Source: CAVRUD01 sp963849635 (GTDB lineage Bacteria > Chloroflexota > Chloroflexia > Thermomicrobiales > UBA6265). From it: a stretch of DNA of 64,000 bases. The notes beneath the pieces were generated by a model. It was given only the letters and a program-made list of their open reading frames with translations. It did not search any database and was not told the DNA's origin. The stretch's first letter is position 1. Each line of letters begins with the position of its first letter. The position numbers were made by a program, and so were the translations under genes. This document shows, piece by piece, positions 42,890 to 51,943 of the stretch. The stretch is taken from positions 62,001 to 126,000 of the forward strand of contig CAWKIA010000027.1 in NCBI GenBank assembly GCA_963849635.1, written 5' to 3'.

Positions 42890-44726
42890 GTGTCCGTGCG
42901 CGCAACGAAGAAGGACGATCCCCGTTTTCGCGTCAGCCGGCGCGGTTTCCTGAAGGCAAGCGGCGCGGGCGCCGCTGTGGCCGCCGGATCCCTCGGCGCT
43001 ATCCCGTACACCGCGTCGCGCGCCTTCGCGCAGCAGAGCTGGGACCAGGAGGTCGACGTCGTGGTCGTCGGCAGCGGTGGGGCCGGCTTCGCGGCCGCGA
43101 TCACCGCGAAGCACCTCGGCGCCGATGTAGTGATCCTGGAAAAGGGCACCTACGTCGGCGGCACCACGCTTGTCTCCGGCGGCACCATGTGGATTCCGAA
43201 CAACAGCGCCATGGCAGATGCCGGCCTCACCGATGACCGCGACGGCGCCTCCGCTACATGGCGCGCTACTCCTTCCCGCACGACTACAACCCGGCCGACG
43301 ACCAGCTTGGCCTTACCGACCACGACTACGAGATGCTCACCGCGTACTACGACAAGGCCAGCGCCGGCATGGCCCTGATTCAGGAGGCAGGCGCTGCCAC
43401 CTGGATCACCGCCACGAACGGCTTCACCGGCGACATCCAGGCGGACTACCAGGATCACCTGCCGGAAGACACCTCCCCGATCGGCCGCTCGATCGTCGCG
43501 GACAACGGCGAGGGCGGGTCGGCCGGTGGTGGCGGGCTCATCGCCGGCTACCAGGCGTACGCCGAGCGCGAAGGGATCGAGATCAAGCTCGGACATCGGG
43601 TCGAGCGCGTCGTCACGAACGACGCCGGCGAAGTCATCGGCGTCGAGGTGACGGTCTCCGGTGGCGACACGGCGACCGCGCGACGCCGCGGCGACTCCCG
43701 GTAGCGGCGGGCTCAACGATCTCGATCCGCGCCCGCAAGGGTGTCGTCTTCGGCAGCGGTGGGTACGTGCGCAACAAAGACCTGATGCGCAACTACGTCT
43801 ACACGCCGTTCAACGGCGGCTGCTCCACCGCGACGAACGAAGGCGACTTCCTCCCGATCGCCTCCGCCGTCAAGGCCAAGCTCGGCAACCTGCACAATGC
43901 CTGGCGCAACGAAGGGCTCTTCGAGCAGGCGATCGCCTCGGAGGCCGCCTACAACTGCATCTGGTTCTACAACGGCGATTCCTTCATTGTCGTTGGCAAG
44001 AACGGCAAGCGGTTCGTCAACGAGAAGCGCAACTACCAGGATCGCGCCACCGTCTACATGGACTGGGATGCCAACAACGGCACCTGGAAGAACCGCATTG
44101 GCTTCCTGGTCTACGACTCCCGCATCCAGGAGAACTGGGCGACCGGCTTCCCGTTCCCGGCGGATCCCGACGATTCTCCCCTCGTGATCCAGGGCGCCAC
44201 GCTCGATGAGTTGGCCGCCAACCTGAAGGAGCGGGTCGACAGCATCGCCGCGCTGACCGGTGGTGTGGCTCTGGCCGATGACTTCGCCGCGACCCTGGCG
44301 GCTGAGGTGGAGAAGTTCAACGGGTTCGCCCGCGCCGGCGAGGATCTCGGATTCGGCCGCGGCGAATCCCTCTACGACACGGAGACCCCGTTCCCGCCGA
44401 TGGTCGAGCAGCCGACCGTGACCGAGTGGCCGAGCGCGGATCAGCCGAACCCGGCGATGTACCCGCTGAGCGATTCCGGCCCGTACTACTGCGTGGTCGT
44501 GGGCCCGTCGATCGTGGACACGAACGGCGGCCCGGTGATCAACAGTGACGGGCAGATCCTGAACATCGACAATGAGCCGATTGCGGGCATCTATGGCGCG
44601 GGCAACTGTGTCGCCAGCCCCGGAGTGAATGCGTACTGGGGCGCCGGTATGACGCTCGGTCAGGCGCACTGCTGGGGGTACGCCGCGGGCAAGCACGCCG
44701 TTGAATCGGCGGAGAAGTCCGTCTAG
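42890..44726 (+). CDS. Tat-exported FAD-dependent oxidoreductase (fumarate reductase/ketosteroid dehydrogenase type), two frame breaks
   Basis: About 610 residues. The twin-arginine signal SRRGFLKASGAGAAVAAGSL is followed by the FAD-binding motif VDVVVVGSGGAGFAAAITAK and GTTLVSGGTMWIPNN. After a shift near 43245, MARYSFPHDYNPADDQL to IEIKLGHRVERVVTNDAGEV follows. After a second shift near 43690 the protein runs ARKGVVFGSGGYVRNKDLMR to GIYGAGNCVASPGVNAYWGA then GMTLGQAHCWGYAAGKHA, the family C-terminal FAD motif. It likely reduces or dehydrogenates a small organic acid or steroid-like compound outside the membrane. GTG 42890 has AAAGG upstream. Both breaks keep homology, so they may be sequencing indels. 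Confidence 0.75.
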
Positions 44727-44785
44727 GCCCCCGAGCTCGTGGCCGGCGCACTCGGGTATCCGAGTGCGCCGGCGGGAGCCTTTGC

Positions 44786-45467
44786 ATGCCGCCGCGCCCC
44801 ACAAGTCAACTTCACTTCACCCGATTTCAAGACCCACCTCAGGATCCTGGCGCGCCCACGGTCATCACCCTGCATGCCCACAACCGGCGCGGCAAGAACT
44901 ACGCCGAGTACGCCCGTGCGGCCGCACCGCACGGGCGTCTGCTCGGGCTCGAGTCGTACAAGGGGGTCTTCGCCGGGAAGGAGATCACCGGCTACACCTG
45001 GTACGTCGGCCCCCTCGACGAGTCCGCCTCCCGTTTACTACGGCGACTCGTTGATGGAGCTTGAGCGCTTTCTCTGGGACGAGGTGGAGCGGCAAGCCCC
45101 GGCCGATGCCGTGCTGCCAATCCTCCTGGGCATCGAGCAGGGCGCGATCATGGCGATCGCGGCCGCGCTGGCCGTGCCCGATCTCCTGTCCGGGGTGATC
45201 GCGATCGAGGGCCGGTATCCCGTCGTCCCAGGCTGGGAACCGCCCCTCGCGCCGATGAACGGGCTGCCGGTACTCCTTGTTGACCCTCCCGGCGGGATCG
45301 CGCCTGCGCCAAACATGCTGAGCGGAAACGATCTGGTGCAGCAGTTGAACGCCTGGAACGCGTCGGCGCGTCAGGTGTTTGCGGGGGACACTGGGGAGTT
45401 TCCAAGCATCCTTGCCCCCTGGGTTGCCGCCCAGGAGATCCGCGTCAAACCGGCCACGGTGCGCTGA
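44786..45467 (+). CDS. Degenerate alpha/beta-hydrolase (carboxylesterase/phospholipase-like), frame break
   Basis: About 226 residues. VITLHAHNRRGKNYAEYARA and GRLLGLESYKGVFAGKEITG then VYYGDSLMELERFLWDEVER lead to the nucleophile-elbow position, ILLGIEQGAIMAIAAALAVP. Active relatives have G-F-S-Q-G here; this protein has Glu in place of Ser, so esterase activity should be absent. The C-terminal strand NGLPVLLVDPPGGIAPAPNM lacks an obvious Asp/His pair too. One shift near 45030 breaks the frame. GGGAG precedes ATG 44786, 60 bases after the flavoprotein gene, so they may be co-transcribed. Confidence 0.65.
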
Positions 45468-45549
45468 TGCGGCAAACTACGACCCCTATGGACGGCAGCC
45501 CGGTATAGTTCGATCGACGGCCTTTGGCGAGTTGCGCTCCGGGGACTTG

Positions 45550-46076
45550 GTGGCAGCACACGACGACCAGCAGGTCACCCTGGCCAACGAACTCGTGACC
45601 ACGCTTCCCTCGTATGGCCGGTGGGTCAGTTCGATCTGGAACTCCGAGACGCCCTTCGGGCGGGTGTCATTCCGCCAGATCACCGTTCTCTATCTGCTGC
45701 GCAAGCCGTCATTCATGTTGGGGCTCGCCCCAACGCCCTCCAACTTCGCGGAACTCCTTTCGGTTCGGAAAAGTGTCGTCACGCGTGTGCTCGCCAGTCT
45801 TGAGGCGGGAGGGTTCATCACGCGTGTCGTCGATCCGAACGACGGGCGCAGCCAGATCATCGCGATCACCGAGCGCGGCCATGCCCTCAGCGTCTACATC
45901 GAAGAGATTTTTCTCCGGGAGATGATGGGGAGCGTCGAATTCCTGTCCGGGGACGACGCCGAACAGCTTTGCGGGTCGTCCCCCTCCTGAGACGCATCTC
46001 CGCCAACCTCGAGCAGGCCCGCAAACAGCGCGTTGCCATGACCGGTGAGAACCCGTACGAGGACGACGGACTCTAG
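45550..46076 (+). CDS. MarR-family transcriptional regulator (late frameshift)
   Basis: The winged helix is clear: GRVSFRQITVLYLLRKPSFM, NFAELLSVRKSVVTRVLASL (recognition helix) and GGFITRVVDPNDGRSQIIAI (wing with D-x-R). After VEFLSGDDAEQL the given frame stops at 45988. One base earlier or later near 45968 restores ALRVVPLLRRISANLEQARK and ENPYEDDGL, ending at TAG 46074. The start GTG 45550 has only a weak ribosome binding site. It may control the flavoprotein/hydrolase genes just upstream. Confidence 0.7.
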
Positions 46077-46428
46077 AGACGCCAGGTCTACGGCTGGAAT
46101 ACCGCACCAGAATAGACACTCTCGCCGGACAACGCGGTGCCCATCACGGCACTAACCGACTATCCCGCTGCGGGGATGACCGCGTCGTCAGACCGCAGCC
46201 TTACCCCGAGGCCTCTGGACGACTTCACAGCCCGCTTGTCGGAACCGCCTCCGATCGCTCGCGCACTCTGCGCGATGCCAACACCTGTAGTCACGAGTGG
46301 CTAGCACTTGTGGGAAGAAAGCTTCTTTGAGCTGACGCCGGAGTGGGTCGGCAACTCGAGCGTGCGCAGCCACGGCCGGCTCCGGTCCTGAGCGGGGCGA
46401 TCTGAAGCCCCAACGTGCCCTCGCCGGT
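46077..46428. other. Intergenic stretch with dehydratase scrap
   Basis: Only the 46311-46391 fragment is recognisable; the rest carries no supported gene or strong repeat. Confidence 0.45.
46311..46391 (+). pseudogene. C-terminal scrap of the dehydratase gene, copy 1
   Basis: WEESFFELTPEWVGNSSVRS then HGRLRS and a TGA stop at 46389 match the end of the gene at 41133 (WDKGFFEPTPEWDGNTSVRS then HDRLWS). DNA similarity continues past the stop into AGCGGGG, showing it was copied with its 3' flank. Confidence 0.85.
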
Positions 46429-47775
46429 TCAGCGGACGTCGGACGTGTCACTGGCGACGAGCGATAGGAGGAGCACAGTGACCGGTTGGGATGACTGGTT
46501 GTCGTAGGCGGTGGCGGCGCTTTCCGCGACCGTCACGCCGGAGCCCGCGGCGATCTCTACCAGCGGGGGCGGAATGGATAACTTTCCATCCTGCCCCAAC
46601 ACCCAAGCGTGGACCGGTTGCTCCCCGATCGTCACCGTCAGCGTGCCGGACTCGACAACCAAGAGTTCCAGCGGACTGACCAGATGGTGGCTAAGCCGGG
46701 CGCCTGGGGGCAAGGTCACCCGGACTAACTCGGCCGTGATTCTGTCACGGTAGGACATTACCGAGTTGTAGCCAGCCAAGTCCTGGCGAGAGATGCCGGC
46801 CACGGAGCCGCTGGGTTCGACCTCGCTGGAGCGGGCATAATCGTGCCTGGGCCGGATCAGCCTGAACAGCAGCGCGACCGCGGGGGCATCGGTCCGATTG
46901 GTGGTGGCGATCGACACGGCGTCCTGGATAGCGACTACGTTCCCCGGGGCGATCGTGAGGGATCTTCCAGAATGCGTCAGTCCGGCACGTTCGTTTGAAC
47001 CTTCGTTGCGTTCGGGACCGAGGTCGACCTCGAGGGTACCCGACTCGACGACGATGACGGCGGGTCCCCGCTGGGTGAATGTCTGGTCGGTGGCTCCTGG
47101 AGCGTACGTGAGGCGCTGCAGGATCGGTATGAAGTCCCCCGCGAGATCGAGTGTTGCCGTCTCCGAGAACAGGGCGGTGGACGACACGTTGCCTTCGGGA
47201 TCGCCCCAGCGCTCCACGATCCTGTCCTCCTGGACCCGCACGATGTCGACCCGTGGCCACGGGTCTGCGCCATCGAGCGGGATGCCCAGAATGTCTCCGC
47301 CGGGCTCCGCGCCGGCCGACATCCGGACGACCGCCCGGTCGCCCCGCGCTATGACCTCCTCGGGTACGAGGCGCAGCGACTGGTGGGTCTCGCGCAGGTA
47401 GGCGACGTAGCGAATCAGTTCCTCCCCGTCGGGTTCGTCGGTCGGCCGGTCGACGTGATCGACGAAGCCCGGGGCGAGCACCGCCCTGAGGGCGCTGTCG
47501 TCGCCCGTGCGGAGAAGCGCGTCGATCGCGTCGTAGAAGTGCCACGCGGTGGCCTCGGCGCGCTCCACCGAGGGGGTCGACACCCCAACAGAGTTGAGAT
47601 CGGCAAACAGCGTGTAGGCCTGCCCGAACCAGGCGCCGGTGACCAGCGCGAGGACGCAGACGCAGGGCGCGATCAACCGGCGGGCAAGGAAACCCTTGGT
47701 CGGTCGCGCCCTGCCACGAGGGTTTTGCGTGGCCCTCGGGGCAGGGAGCCAGGGAGCCGTTGGGGTCGCCGCCAT
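46429..47775 (-). CDS. Secreted SnoaL-like/double-cupin protein (module copy 3)
   Basis: 448 residues. A basic leader precedes the export segment RRLIAPCVCVLALVTGAWFG, nearly the same as in copy 2. The SnoaL-like domain is AWHFYDAIDALLRTGDDSAL ... APGFVDHVDRPTDE to VQEDRIVERWGDPEGN. Cupin-like barrels follow: RLTYAPGATDQTFTQRGPAV then IVVESGTLEVDL, and VTLPPGARLSHHLVSPLELL then VVESGTLTVTIGE. Two adjacent histidines (SHH) lie at the metal-site position of the second barrel. It starts 6 bases after the stop of the cupin gene at 47782 and lacks its own ribosome binding site, so translational coupling is likely. The LuxR-STAND gene lies upstream on the same strand. Confidence 0.8.
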   Translation of the reverse strand: MAATPTAPWLPAPRATQNPRGRARPTKGFLARRLIAPCVCVLALVTGAWFGQAYTLFADLNSVGVSTPSVERAEATAWHFYDAIDALLRTGDDSALRAVLAPGFVDHVDRPTDEPDGEELIRYVAYLRETHQSLRLVPEEVIARGDRAVVRMSAGAEPGGDILGIPLDGADPWPRVDIVRVQEDRIVERWGDPEGNVSSTALFSETATLDLAGDFIPILQRLTYAPGATDQTFTQRGPAVIVVESGTLEVDLGPERNEGSNERAGLTHSGRSLTIAPGNVVAIQDAVSIATTNRTDAPAVALLFRLIRPRHDYARSSEVEPSGSVAGISRQDLAGYNSVMSYRDRITAELVRVTLPPGARLSHHLVSPLELLVVESGTLTVTIGEQPVHAWVLGQDGKLSIPPPLVEIAAGSGVTVAESAATAYDNQSSQPVTVLLLSLVASDTSDVR

Positions 47776-47781
47776 GGCTCG

Positions 47782-48318
47782 CTACGATGCCGGGACGGGG
47801 GTCCCTTCAGCGTCGACGAAGGTCCTCCCCGGCTCATCACGCGCGAACAAGTAGGTTTCGATCGTGACCGTTGTCTGGTCGCTCGCGTTCCAGGCGGTGT
47901 GGATCGCGGGAGGTGCCTCATCGACGGAGACGCAGTCCCGCGGCTCCAGCACGACCTCGACACCTATGTTCATCGGCTCGGGCGCCGCTTGGGCGTCACC
48001 GCTGCCTGCCCGGGTCACGATGGCCGCGCCTGATTGGATCGAGAAGCCGAGGGCGCCGTCCTGGACGCAGATGATGAACGCGGCTGGGTGAGTGTGGGGG
48101 GTGACGTAGGAACCCGGCTCCCACGTGAACTCCCGCATCTCCATCCCTCGGCCGGGTGCGGCCACCGGATCGAGCCCACTCAGGACGACGGCGGTGACCC
48201 CTGGGGCGCCAGGCGTCGCGTCGGGCGGTGGCGGCCCTCCCTGGGCGAGGGCGCCTGCCGCGATCAGGACAAGGACGGCGGTTGCAAGCATCAGGGTTGC
48301 GATCGGCTTGCGGGTCAT
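47782..48318 (-). CDS. Secreted cupin protein
   Basis: 178 residues with a signal peptide (IATLMLATAVLVLIAAGALA ending ALAQG). One cupin barrel: MREFTWEPGSYVTPHTHPAA with the H-x-H pair, then FIICVQDGALGFSI, and the second motif VLEPRDCVSVDEAPPAIHTA with a His. A metal site is therefore likely. GGGAGGGAG precedes ATG 48318. It is coupled to the SnoaL/cupin gene downstream, and 161 bases separate it from the LuxR-STAND gene upstream, the same order as at 23-26 kb apart from the regulator's orientation. Confidence 0.8.
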   Translation of the reverse strand: MTRKPIATLMLATAVLVLIAAGALAQGGPPPPDATPGAPGVTAVVLSGLDPVAAPGRGMEMREFTWEPGSYVTPHTHPAAFIICVQDGALGFSIQSGAAIVTRAGSGDAQAAPEPMNIGVEVVLEPRDCVSVDEAPPAIHTAWNASDQTTVTIETYLFARDEPGRTFVDAEGTPVPAS

Positions 48319-48479
48319 AGATCAACTCCCTCCCGTGTGGTCTGGGGACAACGATTGGCCCCGCCCACGATCATTGAGGTTTGGAGGGAGATGCACATCG
48401 TAGAGACTACGGTCGGCTGGGTACGCGTGGCACCGTATTACTACGGGGCGATGGCGCAAGAGAGGACCTGCGAGCCCGA

Positions 48480-50810
48480 TCAGACCAGAGAGTTCCGAAT
48501 CGCGTGGCTGGCGGCGGCGGTGCGCGATTCGACCTCGAATTTGGTGAGGATGTTTGTCACATGTGACGTTACGGTGCGGTATTTGAGACCGAGGGCGGCC
48601 GCAATCTCCCGATCCGAGCGCCCGTCGACGAGGAGGCGGAGCACCTCGCGCTCGCGGTCCGTTAGCCTTGTGGCATCCCTGGTGCCACGCGGGCCGGTGG
48701 TGTGGACCGCGGCCTCGATGGCGAGGACGATGGCATCTACGTCCGCGAACCACGCCGCTTGGTCCTGGGCGCGGCCCGACGCCCAGGCGGCGGCGAATTC
48801 CGCTTCAGGGAGCGCCGCCCTGGCGCCTGATTCGGCGTCCTCCATGGCGGTCTGGTCAAACGAACTGATATCGGCGCCGGTTCGCCCGCGCACCGCATCC
48901 ACGGCCCCGAGCAGCCGTGCCGCGGACTCGAACTGTCCGGCGCGGACGGCAAGTGCCGCGAGCCCGGCCAGCGGGCGGGACAGTTTCGCTGTGTCTCCCA
49001 CTTCGATGAAGCCGTGCGCGCTGGCCCGATAGCGATTGGCCGCCTCAATGAGGGTTCCCTGGCTGGCCGCGAACACCCCGAGGAACAGGTCTGTCATCCC
49101 CAACATGCTCGTGTCGCCGAACTCCCGGAAGACCGCCGCGGCGTCCGTGATCATCGCCCGTGCGTGCTCTGGGTTGCCCTGCCCGAAGGAGATGACGCCG
49201 AGCATCAGCTGGGCCAGCCCGATCGAACGGCTTTCGCCCAGGCGGCGATGGATCGCCAGCACCTCCTCGCACAGCGCCTGTGCCTCGTCCCAGTGTTGCT
49301 GGCGGAGCTCCACGAGCGCGAGCGGGTGCAGCGCCGCGACCCGAACGTGTGGATCGTCAATGAGGTTCGCCGCCTCGAGGCATTCGCGTCCGCGCCGCGC
49401 TCCCGTTTCAAAGTCCCCGGCCGCGAGCGCGAACTCCGCCGCCCAGTGTAGGGCGAATACCTTCGGCACGGTCGGTTCGGGGCCGGCGAGCGCGAGCACG
49501 CGGTTCACCCGATCGATGCCCTCCCGAAGGTGGCCTCGCGTGTGCCAAAAGGGGCCGCATGCCGCCGCCAGGCGAAGGCACTCGTCCGCCGATCCGGGGC
49601 GACAGAGGACGTCAAACGCGGCCCGGAGGTTGTCGTGCTCCGCGGCGAGGCGATCGAGCCTGGCATCGTCGAAGCCGATGAAGACGTGCGGCGCATCTCG
49701 CTCGGCGAACGCGAGATAGTAGGCGGCGTGCCTGTGGCGGATGGTCTCCGCTTCGTCGCTTGCCGCAAGGTTCTCCAGGGCGTATTCGCGAACTGTTTCC
49801 AGCATCCGATAGCGTGGCTCGCCGGGGCCGTCCCCTCGTTGCAGGAGACTGTTGTCGACCAGGGAGGCCACGCCGTCAACGAGGTCATCGTGCCCCTCGG
49901 GGTCGAGGATGGCCGAGGCGTGCGCGAGGGAGAACCCGCCGGCAAAGACCCCCAGTCGGCGAAAAAGCGTCTGCTCCTCCGCGGGCAGCAGGTCGCAGCT
50001 CCAGGCGATGGTGTCGCGCATCGTGCGCTGCCGGGCGGGTAGGTCCCTGGCGCCGCCGGTCAGGAGGCGAAGGCGGTTGCTCAGATTCGCCAGCAGCGCC
50101 TGAGGTGAGAGGGCACGCATGCGAGCGGCGGCGAGTTCGATCGCGAGCGGGAGACCGTCGAGCCGGTGGACGATGTCGGCGACGGTCGGGGCGTCGTCAT
50201 CGGTGAGCGCGATGTTCGGATTGGCCGCTTGCGCCCGCTGGATGAACAGCGCGGCCGCTCCGTCCCGGGCCAACTGGGCCATCGTGTGCGGGCGCGAACG
50301 ATCGGGAACCGGCAACGGCAGGACCGGAAAGACCTGTTCGCACGAGAGGTGAAGCACGACGCGGCTGGTGGCGAGGATCGTCAGGCCCGGGCACGCGACT
50401 AGCAGGTCGGCTAGATCGGGCGCGGCGGCGACCACCTGTTCGAGATTGTCGAGCATGAGAAGGAGTTCACGGCCCGCGAGGACGTGCCGCAGACGCTCCA
50501 TGTTGGTGAGATCGCCGGAGTCTTGCACCCCGAGTGCCTGGGCAATCGATGGCAGCACCAATGCGGCGTCGTTGACGGCAGCCAGGCCGACGAAGGCGAT
50601 TCCGTCCTGGAACTGCTCGGCGGCGCTGGCCGCAGCCGCGAGGGCGAGCCGCGTCTTCCCCGAGCCTCCTGCCCCGGTCAGGGTAACCAGGGGGACGCCA
50701 GGACGAAGGAGGAGCGCGCGCACGGCGGCCACCTCGGTCGCGCGGCCAACCAGAGGAGTGCGCGGCAGGGGGAGGGGCGAGAACTTGAGGCGAAATATCG
50801 GTGTTTGCAT
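48480..50810 (-). CDS. LuxR-family STAND regulator (ATPase-TPR-HTH)
   Basis: 776 residues. ATPase with a variant Walker A GAGGSGKT (46-53), Walker B LLLMLDNLEQV, sensor ILATSRVVLHLSCEQVFPVL and GLPL motif VHRLDGLPLAIELAAARMRA. TPR-like repeats (QLMLGVISFGQGNPEHARAM) lead to the C-terminal LuxR domain LTDREREVLRLLVDGRSDRE then LGLKYRTVTSHVTNILTKFE. The frame is open to 50978; ATG 50810 was chosen because it leaves the usual short leader before LPRTPLVGR, though no good ribosome binding site is visible. It is the likely regulator of the cupin and SnoaL/cupin genes downstream. Confidence 0.85.
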   Translation of the reverse strand: MQTPIFRLKFSPLPLPRTPLVGRATEVAAVRALLLRPGVPLVTLTGAGGSGKTRLALAAAASAAEQFQDGIAFVGLAAVNDAALVLPSIAQALGVQDSGDLTNMERLRHVLAGRELLLMLDNLEQVVAAAPDLADLLVACPGLTILATSRVVLHLSCEQVFPVLPLPVPDRSRPHTMAQLARDGAAALFIQRAQAANPNIALTDDDAPTVADIVHRLDGLPLAIELAAARMRALSPQALLANLSNRLRLLTGGARDLPARQRTMRDTIAWSCDLLPAEEQTLFRRLGVFAGGFSLAHASAILDPEGHDDLVDGVASLVDNSLLQRGDGPGEPRYRMLETVREYALENLAASDEAETIRHRHAAYYLAFAERDAPHVFIGFDDARLDRLAAEHDNLRAAFDVLCRPGSADECLRLAAACGPFWHTRGHLREGIDRVNRVLALAGPEPTVPKVFALHWAAEFALAAGDFETGARRGRECLEAANLIDDPHVRVAALHPLALVELRQQHWDEAQALCEEVLAIHRRLGESRSIGLAQLMLGVISFGQGNPEHARAMITDAAAVFREFGDTSMLGMTDLFLGVFAASQGTLIEAANRYRASAHGFIEVGDTAKLSRPLAGLAALAVRAGQFESAARLLGAVDAVRGRTGADISSFDQTAMEDAESGARAALPEAEFAAAWASGRAQDQAAWFADVDAIVLAIEAAVHTTGPRGTRDATRLTDREREVLRLLVDGRSDREIAAALGLKYRTVTSHVTNILTKFEVESRTAAASHAIRNSLV

Positions 50811-50943
50811 GGCGTCGGCCCAGAAGGCGATCGAGAAGCACATGGTAGCCCGTTGGCGGGCGTCGCGCATGCATCTTGGCGGACCGACGAGAGCCGCGAC
50901 CGGTGGCATCATCGGGGTCGTCGGGAACCTGCCGGAAGGTAAG

Positions 50944-50962
50944 TCCACGCACGGCGTGGACT
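50944..50962. promoter_or_regulatory. Perfect dyad in the divergent promoter region
   Basis: GTCCACGC-ACG-GCGTGGAC lies between the LuxR-STAND start (minus) and the 28-residue membrane protein (plus). Eight-base perfect arms with a three-base centre suit a dimeric repressor; a possible -10 (GATAGC) follows for the plus-strand gene. Confidence 0.5.
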
Positions 50963-51021
50963 CAGGTACGATAGCCATGGCCCGAACGAGCTACGGCGGC
51001 ACCAGAGAATGGAGGCGGCAG

Positions 51022-51108
51022 ATGGATCTTCGAGGCAATGGCGTCTACATCAGCGGCGGAGCGCTGGCCGTCATCGTGATCATCCTCCTGCTGATCTGGC
51101 TGCTGTAG
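51022..51108 (+). CDS. 28-residue single-pass membrane peptide
   Basis: ATG 51022 has GGAGG at a 6-base spacing and the frame ends at TAG 51106. The peptide has a short polar N-terminus (MDLRGNGVYISGG) and one transmembrane helix (ALAVIVIILLLIWLL) reaching the C-terminus. No homology can be claimed; small hydrophobic peptides of this kind may bind membrane proteins, act in stress, or be toxins. The strong ribosome binding site and upstream dyad make it more than a chance frame. Confidence 0.55.
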   Translation: MDLRGNGVYISGGALAVIVIILLLIWLL

Positions 51109-51177
51109 ATACCTGTTTGGGGGAAATCTGACTCTCTCCTCGGGCGGTCTCGTTAACCGTCCCGACGACGAAGGTCC

Positions 51178-51783
51178 CTACGGCGTCGGCGTGGCGACGG
51201 TGGGGGTGCCGGCGGTTTGCAACTCGTCGTCGGTCACAACCCCGAGCTGGCGCAGCATGCCGAGATAGTCGGCGGCGACCCATTGTTCCGCCAGCTGTCC
51301 GCAGCGGACCGTGTAGATGACGATCATCTGCCAGGTCGCGGCGCGTCCTGTTATCGGTGCGCCCCAGGCTTCGAGGGGCGCTTGTTGGGTGCCGGTCCAG
51401 GTCAGACGAGCCACGACCCGATCGCCGTCCGCGATGACGTCTTCGACCGTGATGTGCAGATCGGGGAAATCCTCCAGGTTCTCGCGGGCACGCTGGATGT
51501 CGTCGTCATTGCCCGGCTCGTTGACTTGTGGACGCCCCGGATTCTGGCGAACAAAGTCGTCAGCCAGGTAGTCGGCGGCGGCTTCCGGTCTGCGCTCGTT
51601 GTAGACCTCGTTCCAGTAGCTGCGGACCATCTCCGCATTCTCTTCTGGCGTCGTCGTGGGGCATTCGGCGGGACTGGCAGCCGGGGTGCCGCTTTGCCGT
51701 GCCATGAGCGTGCGCTGGCTGCCTGCCAGCGCAAGGACTCCCAGAAACACAGCCAGCCCAAAAACGGTTATCCAGCGCTGCAT
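51178..51783 (-). CDS. Secreted SnoaL-like polyketide cyclase-family protein
   Basis: 201 residues with a signal segment (VFGLAVFLGVLALAGS) and one NTF2-like domain: EMVRSYWNEVYNERRPEAAA, DYLADDFVRQNPGRP, LHITVEDVIADGDRVVARLT, TWTGTQQ and QLAEQWVAADYLGMLRQLGV, the ester-cyclase type of SnoaL. A threonine/proline-rich tail follows. It is a single-domain relative of the N-terminal part of the SnoaL/cupin proteins. AGGAG precedes the start; GTG 51786 directly before ATG 51783 is an alternative. Confidence 0.85.
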   Translation of the reverse strand: MQRWITVFGLAVFLGVLALAGSQRTLMARQSGTPAASPAECPTTTPEENAEMVRSYWNEVYNERRPEAAADYLADDFVRQNPGRPQVNEPGNDDDIQRARENLEDFPDLHITVEDVIADGDRVVARLTWTGTQQAPLEAWGAPITGRAATWQMIVIYTVRCGQLAEQWVAADYLGMLRQLGVVTDDELQTAGTPTVATPTP

Positions 51784-51943
51784 CACGCCCGCTCCTCTCG
51801 CTCACACATGCGTTCGTACCCAGTTGATGGGCGCATGGTATGGGGGAAGCGCGGACGCAGACAAGCGCACACCCATTCGAGGGATCGACGGGATGAGGTG
51901 CCAGCCGGCGGCGCGTGTGACACAGTCGCCGCCGTTGCGTCAG

